Below are positions 23,476 through 38,400 of a DNA stretch of 64,000 bases, one piece after another. The notes under the pieces are model-generated. The model saw nothing but the letters and a program-made list of their open reading frames with translations, was not told the origin of the DNA and searched no databases. Position numbers and translations under genes: made by a program. Origin of the DNA: Theristus sp. LFF4_11 (lineage: Eukaryota > Nematoda > Chromadorea > Monhysterida > Xyalidae); assembly GCA_030248135.1 (NCBI GenBank), contig JASANC010001836.1:1-64000 (forward strand), written 5' to 3'. Numbering within the stretch: position 1 is the first letter of the stretch; each line of letters begins with the position of its first letter.

Positions 23476-26400
23476 TCACGTTTTCAGATGGGCCGCTGGA
23501 GCGGGCGACGCAAAATGCGACAACAGACTGCTCCGCGGTGAGCTTCTCTGCAGATTACACGGTGTTGCGGAGGGTGGCGGCGGCGGTGTTGCGATTGTTC
23601 TCGAGTGCTCATTCGACAGTGATCTCGTTGTTTTCACCAACGGCGACTTCGCAGCATTATTGCGAGCATTATTACTATCGACGCCCGTCGGTGGCGGCAA
23701 CTGACAATCGACGAGCGCGTCACTTTGACTCGCCCGCGGCGACTGTCTGCTGCCACTGAACTGCAGCGGTGACGGTGACGGTGACCGTGGCGTCAGCACT
23801 GTCGACTTCTCGGGCAGCGGCGCCGCCTGTTGCTGCGCCACCTGGAAATCGTCGTCGACCAACGGCCGCTTGTCGCTGATTGGTCGCTTTGAGTCGCTCG
23901 CTCGTTCGACGACGCCGCCCCACCGCAGGCGGTATGGCCCGCCGGTACGCCAGTTGATGGTCGGGTTCAACAGTGCTCGTATGAACAGCGGCAACGCGAT
24001 GCACTCGCGGTACAGCCACGAGACGAAAAACTCAAACTTGCCGAATGGCAGTGCACCGCCCTGCAAAGCAGCGGTGTGCGTACACACAGGCTCAGGGGTT
24101 GTTCTCACGTTCGAGGGACAGGTCTACATTACGCTCAGGCTCAACCCTCATTTAGTCTCTGCCATACACAGACTGCCAGCACTACACTGGGGTCACCACG
24201 ATGAATCACGATCACTTCGTCGCCAGGTGACAACTCAACAGCGCTTTCAGCGGTTTCAATCCCGTTCAAGATAAAGCTTCATGAAGTTGATGTTTTTTAT
24301 TTGCGCTTTTGTCCAAGACAATCATCGCGCCACTGGAGTCAGTCAGCCAGCAACAATATTTCACGAACGGATTTTTGAAAAGTAACTATTCAGTCATCAA
24401 AGTTACAATGTTACAATCGGAAAAAATACAAAACATGCTTTTGCCAACCCCTCCCTATAAAAATGGTCTGATCAAACAGTGGTCCTAAAAATGAAATACA
24501 ATAAAGCCATTCAGCTTTTGTAAAAAAAACTATGTCATTAAGCAAGCATGAATACAGCATTTATGATGCAAAACCACTCCAACGTTAAAGGCAAAGGTAA
24601 ACAAACAATTTGTCTCCATACCACGGCCGCGCCATTCACATTTATGTTATACAAAACCATACAAAATGAAGTTTACCAAAAAAAAAACATAAAAAACATA
24701 CGTTCAGTCAAAACTTTTGAAACGAATAAACGAGAAAGAGAAGTTGAGAACCGATAGTAAAAACAGAATGTCACAATTTTTCATGCAAAATCTCGATCTG
24801 CGATCTAGAATCAACTGCGCAGGCGTACTTTTTCAACGAACATAAAAAACGCACATCCAAGGACAAACAAAGCGCAAACCATAGTCAATCAAAACACTTT
24901 ATGCGCGCATGACAGATCAAAAGAGAAAACTAATTGAAAAAAATTCAAGAAACAATAAATAAAGGTAGTGAGTGGTTTGCAATTGTTCAAAAATGAAAGA
25001 TACGAAAACTTCACTCGAAACTATACTAAATTGTGCCCAAGACAAAAAGTAAAGTAACAATCAAACCTTTCGCACTAACGGCACCGGTTTCAGTTATCTG
25101 CCACCTACATTTTGAACTTCCTAGTTCAAAAACAAGAACGAAATGAAAAAACAGCATCGCAAAGACAACAACTGCAACCATCAACAACAGATGGTCAATA
25201 TTCAATAATCAGGATGCAGTGTACAATAAACAGACAAAACAGAATGAAGTAAGACAGAAGGAACACAACTCTTGAGTGAAAATAATATCAAACTACAATG
25301 ACCTATTCGATGATCAATCTAAAATGCGGGGAACAGATTGCAGATTACTGATGTTATTCACAAGGACAACCAGAACAGATGACGATTCTACTGACAAATA
25401 GGCGTGTCAAAAAAACCAACAACAAACAAACATGAAGGACACTTTAAGATTAGATTGAATTTTCTTTCTGTGGTCCACATTTCAGTCAAACCAGATCTCT
25501 GTATGCAACGTAGCAGTGCATGATACAAACCAGTTGAATTCATCGGCTTTTAAACCAATCTATCAGTTAAACGTGCTATATTCTCACAACGTCACACACA
25601 CCGCTACCAAAACATACAACTTCAAAAAAAACACTGACAAGCCAAAACCAGAAATTGTTGAGAGAAAGGTCGCTAAAACACAAAAATCAGCACCAAAGAT
25701 ATGTGATCGAATGAAAATAGTGGTGGTGGTGATTCATGCCGCGATAAAATGCGAAAAGAATGTTCGATTGTAAATTTGCACCATAAAAACTGCTAAGCAT
25801 TATAATAGGCCCAGGCGCATGGAAAACATGAAATAAAAGAGAATAGACTAAGAGAGAATAAATAAAATCAATTTCAAGGGTTTCAATAATATTTGAGCTC
25901 GTTTGGTGCTGAAATCGTATCAACGTAAAAATTACGCATGGTTTTTTTACGATCTTAGTTTATTGCCTGGTCTGGTTCCTTCAAAAACATCTTGTTTGGC
26001 ATTAAGTTTTGCAAGCATTACTACTAAGAGGGGTCTCAACTTTAATTAAACAGATTTTTCAATCTAGTCGCAAGCAAGTTCACAAGCTGTGTGTGACTAC
26101 TGTAAAATAATACGGAAAACGTGGTCATTCACTGACAAAACTGATTGAAAAAATACACTTAAAGGTCCAAGTTCCAGAATTCAAAGATACTATACACACT
26201 TATACAAAATCAATCAAACTTCCAGAATCAAAAACAGATCCCGAATAAAAAATTAGGCACCGAAGAGATGAACATTATGAAATTATCACATGCATGTCTG
26301 AATCCATGCAAGGGCGAATTCAAAGTCATAATACCAAAAAAACACGTAATAAGAGGGAAAGAAAAATTATCACATCTGTAAATCAGACATGAAATACACC

Positions 26401-29400
26401 TTCAAAACAAACTGTACCGCATAAAAACAGAGAAAAACAGTATTTTTTGCACATTTTTAAAGCGCCAACCTGACCTTGGTGTGCATTTCCACTGATTTTT
26501 TCTGACGCACACGCAGTCCCAAAACATGAGACTATTTTGATATTTTTCATTTCTCACAAAATATTGGCGAAAAATAATAAGCGTGTCGTATTTCAGGATT
26601 TTAAAATAAAGTGGGTAGGCTTTTAAGTTCAAGCAATTTCTTGCTAAACCCGATCAAATCAAATTAACGGAAACCTGTCACAAGTTTTGAAATCTGAAAC
26701 TTTTAAAAATGAAGAAGAGCAGCAAAGATTTTTGGTTCACCTTGTAAACGGGCAAGCGACTTTCAGGGTCGGATGAAAAATGTTTTCCCCGCAAAAATTA
26801 CAAAAAACTTACATAAAAACTGTCCAATAAAACTATTCTTCCAAAATAATGACTTTTGTTTTTTTACAAGAAGAAAGCGCAAAACCTAATAGTCCGAAAC
26901 GAAATATTACGATTCCAAAAATGACAATGAGCATGCAATAAAAACTACCAAAAAAATCGAACACAAAATAGCCAGCGATCTGTCAAAATAGCATCTGGGA
27001 AGAATACCAAGCAGAAACCACACCAATCCGAAAATTGTAGGAACTACAAAAGTGCGAAACATGTTCAAAAACATATCATAGAAACCTGGAAACAGAGGCA
27101 ATGTGGTAAAAATTCCACAAAAATGGCAAAACACCACGGGCGGTGCGGAAAATGAAAGGAACAGAAAAGAGAAAAACGAATAGTGTAAATTGACATACAA
27201 ACCTGACACCCCGTTGATTGAGAAAAACAAAAAAAAGCACAAAAATCTAAAACAACAATCTAAAAAAATCGTAGAATTCTGTTTCGAGTAGCGCTGCGAA
27301 CAGGAAGCTGAGGCGATCCACCCTGCCGGGTGAGAGAAGAGAACGCGGCGTTCGTCAACTCAAAAGATATTTCAACTTCAATTTCTACTTCTCAATTTAT
27401 TTCAACTCAACGCGCTCGAAAGCGGTAACGACCAAAAGCAGTCACAAACTTGTTTATGTTTCATCACAAACTCTCCAAATCTTTATGTATGAAAACAGTA
27501 CTATTATTGTTTCGTGCGAAACAGGCGAAGTAATGTTGAATAATGTGTGGAAAAGCCGCACAGCCGAAAAATTGCTTCGCGCCCAAACGAAGTTCGAATA
27601 TGAAATACATGAATTTATTTAGTGAGAAAAGATTCTGTTCTGATTGGTTTTTTCCCAATTTCTTGCACAAATCTGCCGTCGGAATACGTTAAGTTTTGCT
27701 GATTTCAAATTGCCGCACAGCCATGAAACGTTTTCTCTATCTGTGCGTGCAAACGCATGTTGGGTCACGTTTAATAAGAAAAATAATAAACTAAAGAGCA
27801 ACGAAAGCAAAACATTCTGCAGAACTGGAAGAAAAAAACATAAAAACCACGGCAGATGTTTAGCGTTACCGCACCGCCAAAAACCACGCGGAACAAAGTG
27901 CATTGAAGATTACGAAAATAACACAAACTGCAATATTCTAAGATCTAAAAGCCACATTTTAACAAAATTCTCAATGACATGTCATTCAAACCACCTATTC
28001 ATTGAAAAACTGCCCTTCTTCAGAATATTACTGTGACCAAAACTGTACCATGCACGGAAAATTTCTGCATAATTGGCTACTGTCTTAATATGGTGAATGC
28101 TGACTAATTCAAATGAAGGGCGCAGCTGGACAAAACAAGAAACTTGGCGCGAAAATCTGTTTTCTAACCAAATTTGAGCAAACAATGTGCCGTTTCATTA
28201 AGACTGAAATTCGACTACATCAGACTAGCAGTTAACAGAAAAAAGGCATGCCGAAAGAAAACTGTCAACCCCCTTTTCAACTTTCGATAATTTTTCTAAC
28301 GAATGCATGTTTCGGACATATCTTCAATTCAATTTGAGACAGAACAAAACACCTCGCAAACAAAATGTTGATTTTTCATACGTCCCTATCAAGATGAAAT
28401 TTAGAGCAAATTCAGAGAACCTTTAGCGCAAACCTTTACCGCGCAACCCGGCTAAACCATTGATCGTTATAGCCGAAGCCGACCATACCAGACATTCACA
28501 CAAACGTAAACATGAAAAAAAAACCAAACGCACGCAAGCTCGTTTCCGGCACAGTTGCAATGTGAATTATGGACACGATAAAAATGCAGAGAATGGCACG
28601 ACTAGGGTTGTTAAAAAAAACAAAAATCGCCATTTTCGTCTTTTTTTAATTTTTTTTAAATTTAAAAATCAAAGTTGTGCTAAATCAACCAGGGAGTTCG
28701 AAGAACCACATCTGATGTGCAAGCGTCTCCCTAATGACTCCCGTATGGCGGAACTTTTTATATTTTGTTTTGGTGACCTCATTTAACCCTTTTCCAAACC
28801 GTTACCATGCCTCTTCTTGTGTTTTGACCCCCAAAACGTCACTAATTGTCCTCAGCTCAAGTGAAAACACACATACCGGCTTGAAATTCGATCAATTCTG
28901 ATGATGTCGCGACAGCAGGACACGAAACAGCAACCAGCCAAACGTAGCGCTTGCAAACGGAGCAGCTCGGACGGTCAGAATTTAGATTGCGAGGCGAATT
29001 GTCAGCTTATCTGCATCGGAAATGGTAAGCCAAGCTGTGGGACGCTCAAAAACATCGCAAAAGTTGTCGAAGCCTAAAATCAGTCGGTAAAACGGTCCAA
29101 AATCGACTGCTGACGGTTTTACGAGGTAATATCAAAGAAAATTTTTGTTGAACTTTCGAAAAATTGTGCCAAAATTAAGGTTTTCAAAGCATACCGTATT
29201 ACCTCTATTAAACCCCCCCCCAAAATTAAACCCCCCCCCCCAAAAATAAACCCCCACCCCCTCGACAAGTTTCCAAATAATCCCCCCCCCCCCAAAAAAT
29301 AAACCCCCATGGGGGTTTATTAGAAACCTGTTTGAAACACATACCTAGCGAATTCAGTGGCTGAATGCAGTGACATTGGTGAAATTGTGCTACCAAAGGC

Positions 29401-32400
29401 CCCAAAGGGATGAGTTGGCGGTAATTTCATTACAAAAGGCTGTTACCAAAGGAAATCTCTGTGAAAAGTAGAAGTTTCTGCGACTTCCTTCCTGCCATGG
29501 AAGGTATTTTTGCCATTTTGCCCACCCCTAAAAATGGTTTCCAAATAAACCCCCCCCCCCCAAAAAATAATCCCCCCCCCCAAAAAAATAAACCCCCACC
29601 CCCAGAAGTCGCTGAAGAAATGAACCCCCATGGGGGTTTAATAGAGGTAATACGGTATTAGAAGAAAAATTTTTGAATTAAATAATCGATTTTTTGTTTG
29701 ACAACCCTAGGCACGACCCAAACATTAGGTGACAGTTTAGATCAAAATGTAAAAATAATCCTATGTGACCAGGATACAGAAAAAATGAACAATTTTGATT
29801 ATCCTCATATAACAGAAACAAAAGTCAAATTTTTTGAATAAATTTTTTTATCTTGATGCAGCTGGCTGACTGACTGGTCCAGAAGAACGTGGAGATTGGG
29901 TGAGCGTGAAATTATCCAGTTAAGCTTTACCTGGAGGTACGAAGCGACCTTCTTTTCAAGCAAAAACCTAGCGCCTACCTGTATAACCAACAAAAGAACA
30001 TAATCCAATAGCATCCATGCGAGTATATGCACCAGAAAAAACACGAGCGAATTCCAGCCGAATAGCAGATTTGCTGCTCTGAAATTTTAAAGAAAAGAAC
30101 TAACTATATGTAAAAAGGAATCGAGTGGCGGGGGTGCGACTTTCTTCAAAAATCGGGATTTTTCGCTTTGATTAGCATCTGGTGAATCCCCAAACAATCG
30201 GGGGGGGGGTGCGACTTACCCTCACCCTCTAAAAACTGTTGCCACCCCACCCTCACGGGTACGTCCCCCACCTAAAAATGTCAGTCATCTTCGGTACTGG
30301 TTGCTGTTCCACCATCGATTTCATTCATTCTTGGGGAATCTCAGTCGTCGTTTCATTGGTACTTACAATATACAGGGTGAGCCAAAAAAGGTTCCAATTC
30401 TAAAATGCTCTCACTAGCTTGTGCTGAGGAGTTTTGAGCTGAAAGTTGGAACACTACTAGAAAACATTTGGAGGTTTTTCTGACCAAATTTTTGTCAGGG
30501 TATGTTGCCCCCGTCACTCCCTACAGCAAAATATCTGGAAAATATGAAAAATCGACAAATGTTGCAAAATGCAGAGGGTTGATTTAGCTGTAACAAAGAT
30601 CAAATGATGAACGTTGGTGACAACCCGAGTGTTCACAACACAGAAAAAGATGAAAAAAGCAATACGCACATACAGTAGCTTGAAAATGCCGAATGCCGAA
30701 TTGCACTTGAACAGTTTTTGATCACCCTGATGTTTCACTTTGAGCCTGAGAGTGCGTGAGCGGTTCTGCTTAGAGAGAGATGCAAATTTATCTTTCCAGA
30801 TGCAAATTGTTTTTTTTTCTTTTTCTTATTTCACACAATTTGCCACTCTGATATTTTCACCATACCAGACTGGTTGTTTTCTGCAGTGAAAGATGCAACT
30901 CCATTTTCAGTCTTTGCTGCCATCATGGTTAAGTGGATGGCAGAGCAGCGAGTCTGGTCTGCCAGTTGGTGGGAACATGCGAATAACTTTTCCACATTGG
31001 TTCGGCAATTTCGTACAAAATTCAAATCGACTCCGTGTGACGATTCATCAGTTCGGAAGTCCGTTTATGAGCCATGATAAACAGTGAGATTATAGATGAA
31101 CATTGTTTTTTCCTCAAAAATTGCTATTTTTGAAAATTACACTGTAAAAACGTGGAAACCAAAAAATTTGATCACAAAACCAAAAAATTGATCACAAAAA
31201 ACCTCCAAAAGTGTTTTAACAGTGTTCCAAATTTCAAACCAGGAGGGCCCTTTGTAACAGCTAAATCAACCCTCTGCATTTCACAACATTTGTCGATTTT
31301 TCATGTTTTCCAGATATTCTGCTGTAGTGAGTGATAGGGGCAACATACCATGACAAAAATTTAGTCAGAAAACCCCCCAAATGTTTTCTAATAGTGTTCC
31401 AATTTTCAGCTCGAAACACCTCAGCACACGCCAGTGAGAGCATTTTAGAATTGGAACTTTTTTTTGGCTCACTCTGTACATACTTTATGTAACACGTTAC
31501 AAAATAGTTTGTGTTTCATTAAAAGCGCCCCATTGGGTCACTCACAATGACGAGGTAGCACCAAGCAGCATGCAGTCCTGCATTGGCTCCAGTATGATGA
31601 TGTGCGGCAGCATTGCCTGTCGTAGCTTGCACCATCTGCAAAAAAGACAAATTGTTGAACACTTTGCTTTGCATGACGCCAATATAACACTGGCAACTTA
31701 TTTTCAAACTTTTTCTTTTTAATGTCGTTCATAATCTTGTAAACCCGCCACAAGCCACGGCAACGTTCCCCCATCAACTTTGAAAATCTGCTCCGTCTGT
31801 ACCTTCACGAACATCATACAACATTCATACTGCGTGAATATAATAGTGTTTTCCATCACAATTATGGTAACGTTGGGATAAACAGTTCATAGTGTCCACC
31901 AGTGACTAACTCTCCCACACACACACGCACACACTAGTATAAAATAATGTTATAATCCGTTGACATAACAACCACCACCACAAAACTTTTGTCGCAAAAG
32001 CAAACAGAAACATTTAGGCACTCCAACAGCCTTATAAATATGGGCCGACAGAAATGAATCACGGGTAGATTGGCCCGTTCACAAAGCCCACCATCAATCA
32101 ACCAATGCCAGCATTTCATAGAAAAATACAACATCACACGCCTGAAGACGGTTTATGATCTGGTGATGGCATTATGTGCCACTCAAAATGACAACTCATA
32201 ATTTGTTCGTTCACATATTATAATCATAATACTACGGCATCAGACATTATATGCTAATGCACAACATTGTACATATTTTTGCATACCGTCATATTTTCAA
32301 TTCCACAGTGTGGTAGACGTCAGTTTTTTTTGCTCATTTCCTGACACGTTTGCAAGCCCAATGCGGCTGCTTGATAAACAACTTTTAAACGACCCCCATT

Positions 32401-35400
32401 CGTAAACCAGTATAAAAGTTCGTTTCAAGTCAACATATGAAAGTGTCAAGTTCAATGCCAACAAATCCGTGTTTATCCGCTCTTAATAAACGAAAACGAA
32501 GACTCTTTTGATATAAAACATAAGAAGCGAAACGTGCTAAAATTAATGAGGTACGGTTCGGTTGAATAATTTTGAAACAAATATGAAACTATGTTCAAGT
32601 TATCTTGCGATGTTTTTCATTAATAATGTTGATCGTCTGACAATAAGGCTTTCCAAATCTTGCAAGCTAAAGAGGCGTTTATACAGTCATGTACATGATT
32701 GGCATTATAATGTCAACCGCTTTCTAAAGCCCTGATGTAAAACAGCATAAATGCATTCTTAGCACACACCTGGGGTTGGTAAAAAAACAGTTTTTATATT
32801 GCCAGGAAAAACCGATTTCTTTTTCGTTTTAAAATCGTTACAAAAACCGAAAAAACCAAATGTTTCCCAGCTCCTACAGTCGAACTCAATAATATGTGGA
32901 ATCAGCTGATTGGTCGGTCGAGGGGAGGCTGCTCACACTCCGCACCCTTTTCATGCTAAAAATAAACTAAAAGGGTTGGAGACTGGGAATTCAGATTTTT
33001 TTATTCTACAGCTCAAAGTGCATTGTTTGTTTGACGACGACGACGACGTCGTAGCTTAATTTTTGCGTGTGAACTGAAAGACAAAAGCCTGAAATGAGTG
33101 CGTTGTGTGGCCAGCTGAAGTGGGTTTCATTCCTGGCTGACCGATCGACATGCGTCCGCAATTTAAAAAAAAATGCGTTCCGACATCGCGGACGACGACA
33201 CGACGACGACTTTGCTTTCTTCTTTCATTTTCACCGTTTTCAAGTTGTTTTTGGTAAGCTGCTGTGTTCATTTGCTTGGTGCACGCAGCAAACTGTACAC
33301 AGCGCACTTTCAGGCTTTTGTCTTTCAGTTCACACGCAAAAATTAAGCGACGACGTCGTCGTCGTCATGAAACAAAAGATGCATTTTGAGCTGTTGATTT
33401 AAAAAAATCTAGATTCCCAGTCTCCAACCCTTTTAGTTTATTTTTGGCATGAAAAGGGTGCTGCAAATTCACACTCATTCAAAGAAAACACATTCCAATA
33501 GAATCCAGATCCACGAAAAAAGAAGGGTGCGGAGTGTGAGCAGTCTCACCTTGGCCGACCAATCAGCTGATTCCACATATTATTGAGTTCGACTGTAAAC
33601 TTTCCAAAACTTGGCACCAACTCAAAATAGGAAATACGTTAAAACTAGTGTTCTTGAGCAGCGTAAAATACAACGTACCCAATTCGCTATTTTTTTGCTA
33701 CCGAATGCTACCCAATTTTTTGTTTCAAATCAAATCAATTTCGCTTTTACTGGTTTCTTCCAGGGCAGCACGTTCAATAAATTGAAAACAACGACTGGGC
33801 AGTGACCGTGTAGGTGTGGGGAGCGGGGGAGGGGGGGGGGCGGTTGCAATGAGACCGGATAGCTGACCCCGGTCAGAGGGTGAGATTTGCAGAACTGCAA
33901 AGTGAAACCGGTAGCGGATGGTGTTTGAAAAAAAAAACCATTTCATCAGTTACCGATTCATATCGACAACGTCGTCAGTCACTCTGCATCTGTTTAGTTT
34001 AGCAGTCACCTTGTCTTCATCGTATTTCACTTGACCCTTGACACAAAATGATGCTTCACCAGTTCAGTTCGACACAGTTCACTGCACCGTTTTTTTAAAT
34101 ATAATTTTACATTTTATCAATCAAACAAAGAATTGTTATTTTTGACCACGAAGTTTGAAAATTTTTAAGATAAAAAACCGTTTTTTTGAAAAAAAAGTTT
34201 TAAAACGGAAAAGAAACCGTTCTTTTCCTGTGCCAACCCTACACACACACACCTAAATCTAAAGGATAATTATTTTTTCTGTTTATTTTCTGCATTTGAT
34301 GGCGCCAAACAGTTTGAAAATTAAAAAAACTAAAAAGTGTAAACTACTGTCGAGCCAGCCGTTATCAGTGCGCCTGTATAACAAAGAAATGAAGACTTGA
34401 AGACGTTAAGTCTGTGCCAAGACTATTTGGGCGGGTAAAGTAAGTTAAATAAGCAATCACAAAACCAGCTAAGTGGAAAAATCAAAATCAAATTAACATT
34501 GGCCAATAGTTTCTTATTCTCACGGATAGGGTTTCTTGTTTGAAACACTTAAATAAATGCCGCAGTGCAGGTGGACAGTTAGTTTTAATAAATTTGAAGA
34601 CAACCACTCTGACTCGGCTGTTCAGTAAACTACAGTTTCACACTACTGTTGCATTGAGCTATCTGCAAAAGACCGGTCTCAGCACCCCATAACGTGCATA
34701 AAAGTAGCTCACTTTGATGTTTATTTTCAAAAAATGCTGCACTACAAAAAACCAACCGTCTAGTTTCGCAATATTGAAATCGCAACAAACACAAAACTAC
34801 GGTTCGAATTATCGAAATTTAATAATTGATAAAAACAAATTTAAATTTTACCCATATGTATTTTCTTCTGAAAATGTCTTCAAGACACTTCCACAGAAAG
34901 TGACTTGGATACTTGCATGATTTTTGGCTTGTATGGAATGCTGAATTTTGGTTTGATTTTATCCCGGAAAAATATTTTCCCGAATTTTTTTCGCGATTTG
35001 AAAAAAACGGTATTTTGTCAACCCTAGTAATACTTTCAAGTTCAAACACCCCCTGTCCCACTCTTTTTGAGATTATGTATGAAGTTTAAAAAAACGGACC
35101 GATCACCCATTTTCAGACCTTCATTGAACACCACCACTGCAGTAGCAAATAAAAGAGAAATTAATAAAAAGACAAAATCAGAAAATCCCTTGCGGTTGTT
35201 TTCGTTTGAGATACAACATGCATGAAAAGAAAAAAAGAACAGTTGGTACACGTACAAGACTAGAAACGTGTATCCTGTACTAAAAATGTATGCACTAATC
35301 TATCCCTTGGTGGGTGTTTTGCAATTTATTTTGTACTGTCTGGGTAGAAGTGTTTAGTGCCAAAGTTGGCTAACTGAACCTTTTCAATTCAAAAGACTAC

Positions 35401-38400
35401 AAACTTTAAATAACTTGCCTTCGTGGATTTAACTAACTGCAAAGATTTAACCCGTTCTTGCGGCCCCGAAATTTTTAGCTGCTTTAAACTCGAAAAATCA
35501 AACTTGGATAATGGAAAGCTAATCCATTTACTGTTTCAAGCAAGTTTCTTCCAATTACTGTTCAGACGTTCGAGAATAACTTCTACACCAGGGAACACAA
35601 CCAACTTTCACCGAAAGAAACATCCTGTTCGGATATAAATTTAGCAACATGCTTTTTTCTAACAGCGCCAGTTGGCAAGCTGCTTAGGGGAGACAAGAGA
35701 TTGACTTTCTCGGAGACATGCAATGAAAAACACCAGCTTTGGCGTTCCAATGCAAGCCTACGAACCTATAACAAAATTGAAAGCACACTGCAGTCTGGTT
35801 AGCGTGTTCCCAATAAACTATCAACACTAACACTAGGGATGGCACGGGAAAAAAACCGTTTTTTTCACCAAAAATTAAAAAAACCGGTTTTTTACCAACA
35901 GAAAATTTGAATTTTCAGTCGTCGAAACAAATCGAAATTTTTAGTCGTCGAATCCACCACTCAATTGTGTTATTGAGCTCTGATGCCTGTTGGAGACTAG
36001 AACACTGTTGATTATTGTTCACAAAACCGACAAAAACAGATTTTAGCCAGCTTTTCTTGCTGTGTGTTTGGCAAAATCCAGAGCAATATTCTGAAGCTGG
36101 AAAACCATTTTCGAGATAAAAGTTCTGTTTTAAATTTTAAAACAATTTTAAACCGTGAAAAAAACGGTTTCTTTTCACAAAATATTAAAAAAACGGTTTA
36201 AACACTAACAGTCGAGTTTAGTCGCAAAAAAAATTAGGGGTCGCTTCAAATGGTGTTCTTGAAAGGCCGATTCAAACACTCGGCGTAACACTGAATTCAA
36301 TTTTCCCTTTCACTCAAATTGTTTCTTCTCAAATCTCTTCCATGATCAATTACTGTAGCACTCATGGCTGGACCGCATGACAAAATTCATCCGAGTTTGG
36401 CAACGACATCGAAAAAATTATCACTCTGTGGCAAACGTTAATTAATAAATCAATAGCTTAATACTTTAACAAATGACGAGCGTTTCCCAACACTACCACA
36501 TCCTTATCATGAATATTGAATGGCACCACATGACAAAACAACACTCGTTTTCGCAATAATTACTTTCATTCCAATGCCAGAACCGCGCTGAATGAACCGG
36601 GTTTTTTCAGGAAACATTCCCCTTTTTTATCCCAGACTAATAGATAACCCATCTATGCACGTTCGAACGTCAATATACGTCCTCCCCCACATCAGGTCGC
36701 GTCGCGGCTAAATGCAACCGAAAAACAGTAAAAAGTCCCATGCACACGCAGCCCCAGTGTGTCACCGTGTTCGAAAACCGCTTAAAGCCATGCGACATGT
36801 TAGATTGCATTATCCTCATTTTAGCCATGCATACAGCCGAGCCACCACGAGCTAAACTATCCGAAGCCAGTTTCCAGGACTGTCGCTGATACTCCTTATT
36901 GCCAGTGTGCCACTCCTGACTGGCAGTGCACCTCGACCAGACTGAATTATGCGTTGCAATTTATTTGCCGCACTTGTTTCGTTCTCAGGCTAGAAAAAAC
37001 TGTGAGCCATGCATGCGCCAATTTTCTGTGCTATGAAGAAAAGGTTGTTCAAAAAATTTTCCCAGAACGATATTGCATGTGGCTCGGAAGTCAAACACGT
37101 GAGGCACATTGTGTATTTTTTGCAACCAAAAACTGTTTCATATGCTCCAGTATAGCAGACAATACGAACGTGTGTGACGTGCCTATGGTAACAAACCAAC
37201 CTAACATCAACAACAGTTAAAAAATGAACACGAAAATTGAAACAGATGGTTAGTTGGAAGTCGAGTTTTCTTGTGCCATCATGAACTTTAGAAGAACCAT
37301 TGTGTTTGCCTTGTTCACTCGCGGAAGTTCAATCGACGTGCAAATAACAACTATGGTTTGCGCGTTTAGACAGAGAAAACATTGAAGAATTCATTTCATT
37401 ACCTTTTTTCAAAGCTTTTCGTTCATGAAATCCCTCTGTTTCAATGATGATCACATACATTGTATGAGCAAACCAACATTGAAACAGTTTCACAAAAGGT
37501 CAGGTTTCCACTTCGCAAGTGGCACAACAAAATCACTATCCAGTCAGACACCACCAGGATACCCGATGAATAAAAAAAGTATCTTTGTATAGCACAAAAA
37601 TTAAAAACAAAACACAAAATGAAGAAGCACTGCCTGAGATTGAAGTCGAAAGGCCGTATTTATTGAGCTTAAAGCCACACATGAGCCTATTCACAATACG
37701 CAATAATACCCCCTAACAAATGTTCTGATTTACTCTGCTGAAAACTTCTCAAACAAAGTAAAAACCAAAACTGAAACTTTTGACGTGACCTGCAAATTCG
37801 CTCATGGAACGCCGACACACTCAGCACCCCGCTGTTCTGCCAGGCAGGCTGCGTTGCCAACGCTGATTTCCAGCCGCTGCAATGGTGCAAAAAAAACAAG
37901 ATGGAACGTTTGGTGATTCACAAAATTTTGTGCTAAAAACAGTAGCAAGTCGATTTCACGCCCAAAATCATGGAGCTCCTTATTTGAAGGCAGGTGAACA
38001 TTTGTTTCAAACGCGTTTTGTGTCTCACACAGCACTCACCACACAGTACAAACAAGCAATCTTCGTGCTCTTGGCATCGCGCGTGGGTGTGTGTGTGTTG
38101 CAACACCAAATGCACCCAATTAGTGTAATGTAAAATCCAGGGTCACCTGCGTCAATTTCTGAGCGCCCTAACACAACCACCCCCACCCGTTCATACTTTC
38201 TGAGCAGAGTCAACGCAAAAAAGTAGTCCTCGGCGAGGTACATGCTGTACGCCTGCATGCCACCGAGCGCGTCGAGAGCCTGCTTGCGAATCAGGGAAGA
38301 CATGCCTGAATTATAAAGAGAGAAATTCAGTGAAAATACAAAAACGGGCCAACCGGGTAAATGTTTTGCTCGATAGCGCAGAAAAACGACAAGAAAGGAT

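Larger units (their letters stand above)
31636..37789. other. GCS intron 8, repeat-bearing
   Basis: A 6.1-kb intron between the exon ending HERIC and the exon starting WCKLRQ. It contains elements at 32771-34241 (with nested foldback) and 35834-36203, and an isolated terminus GTCAACCCTAG near 35020. No coding exon of GCS or another gene is seen in it. Confidence 0.7.

Noticed and set aside
31934..32137. Frame with [18 protein letters not shown] considered as a GCS exon
   Set aside because: The true GCS exon with [17 protein letters not shown] lies at 31546-31635 and fits both phases; this one does not.
33056..33402. Two opposing frames of 83 and 102 codons
   Set aside because: They lie inside a foldback element with GACGAC repeats and have no protein-family resemblance.
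36954..37220. 88-codon cysteine-containing frame
   Set aside because: Lies in GCS intron 8, no signal peptide or splice partners; probably chance.
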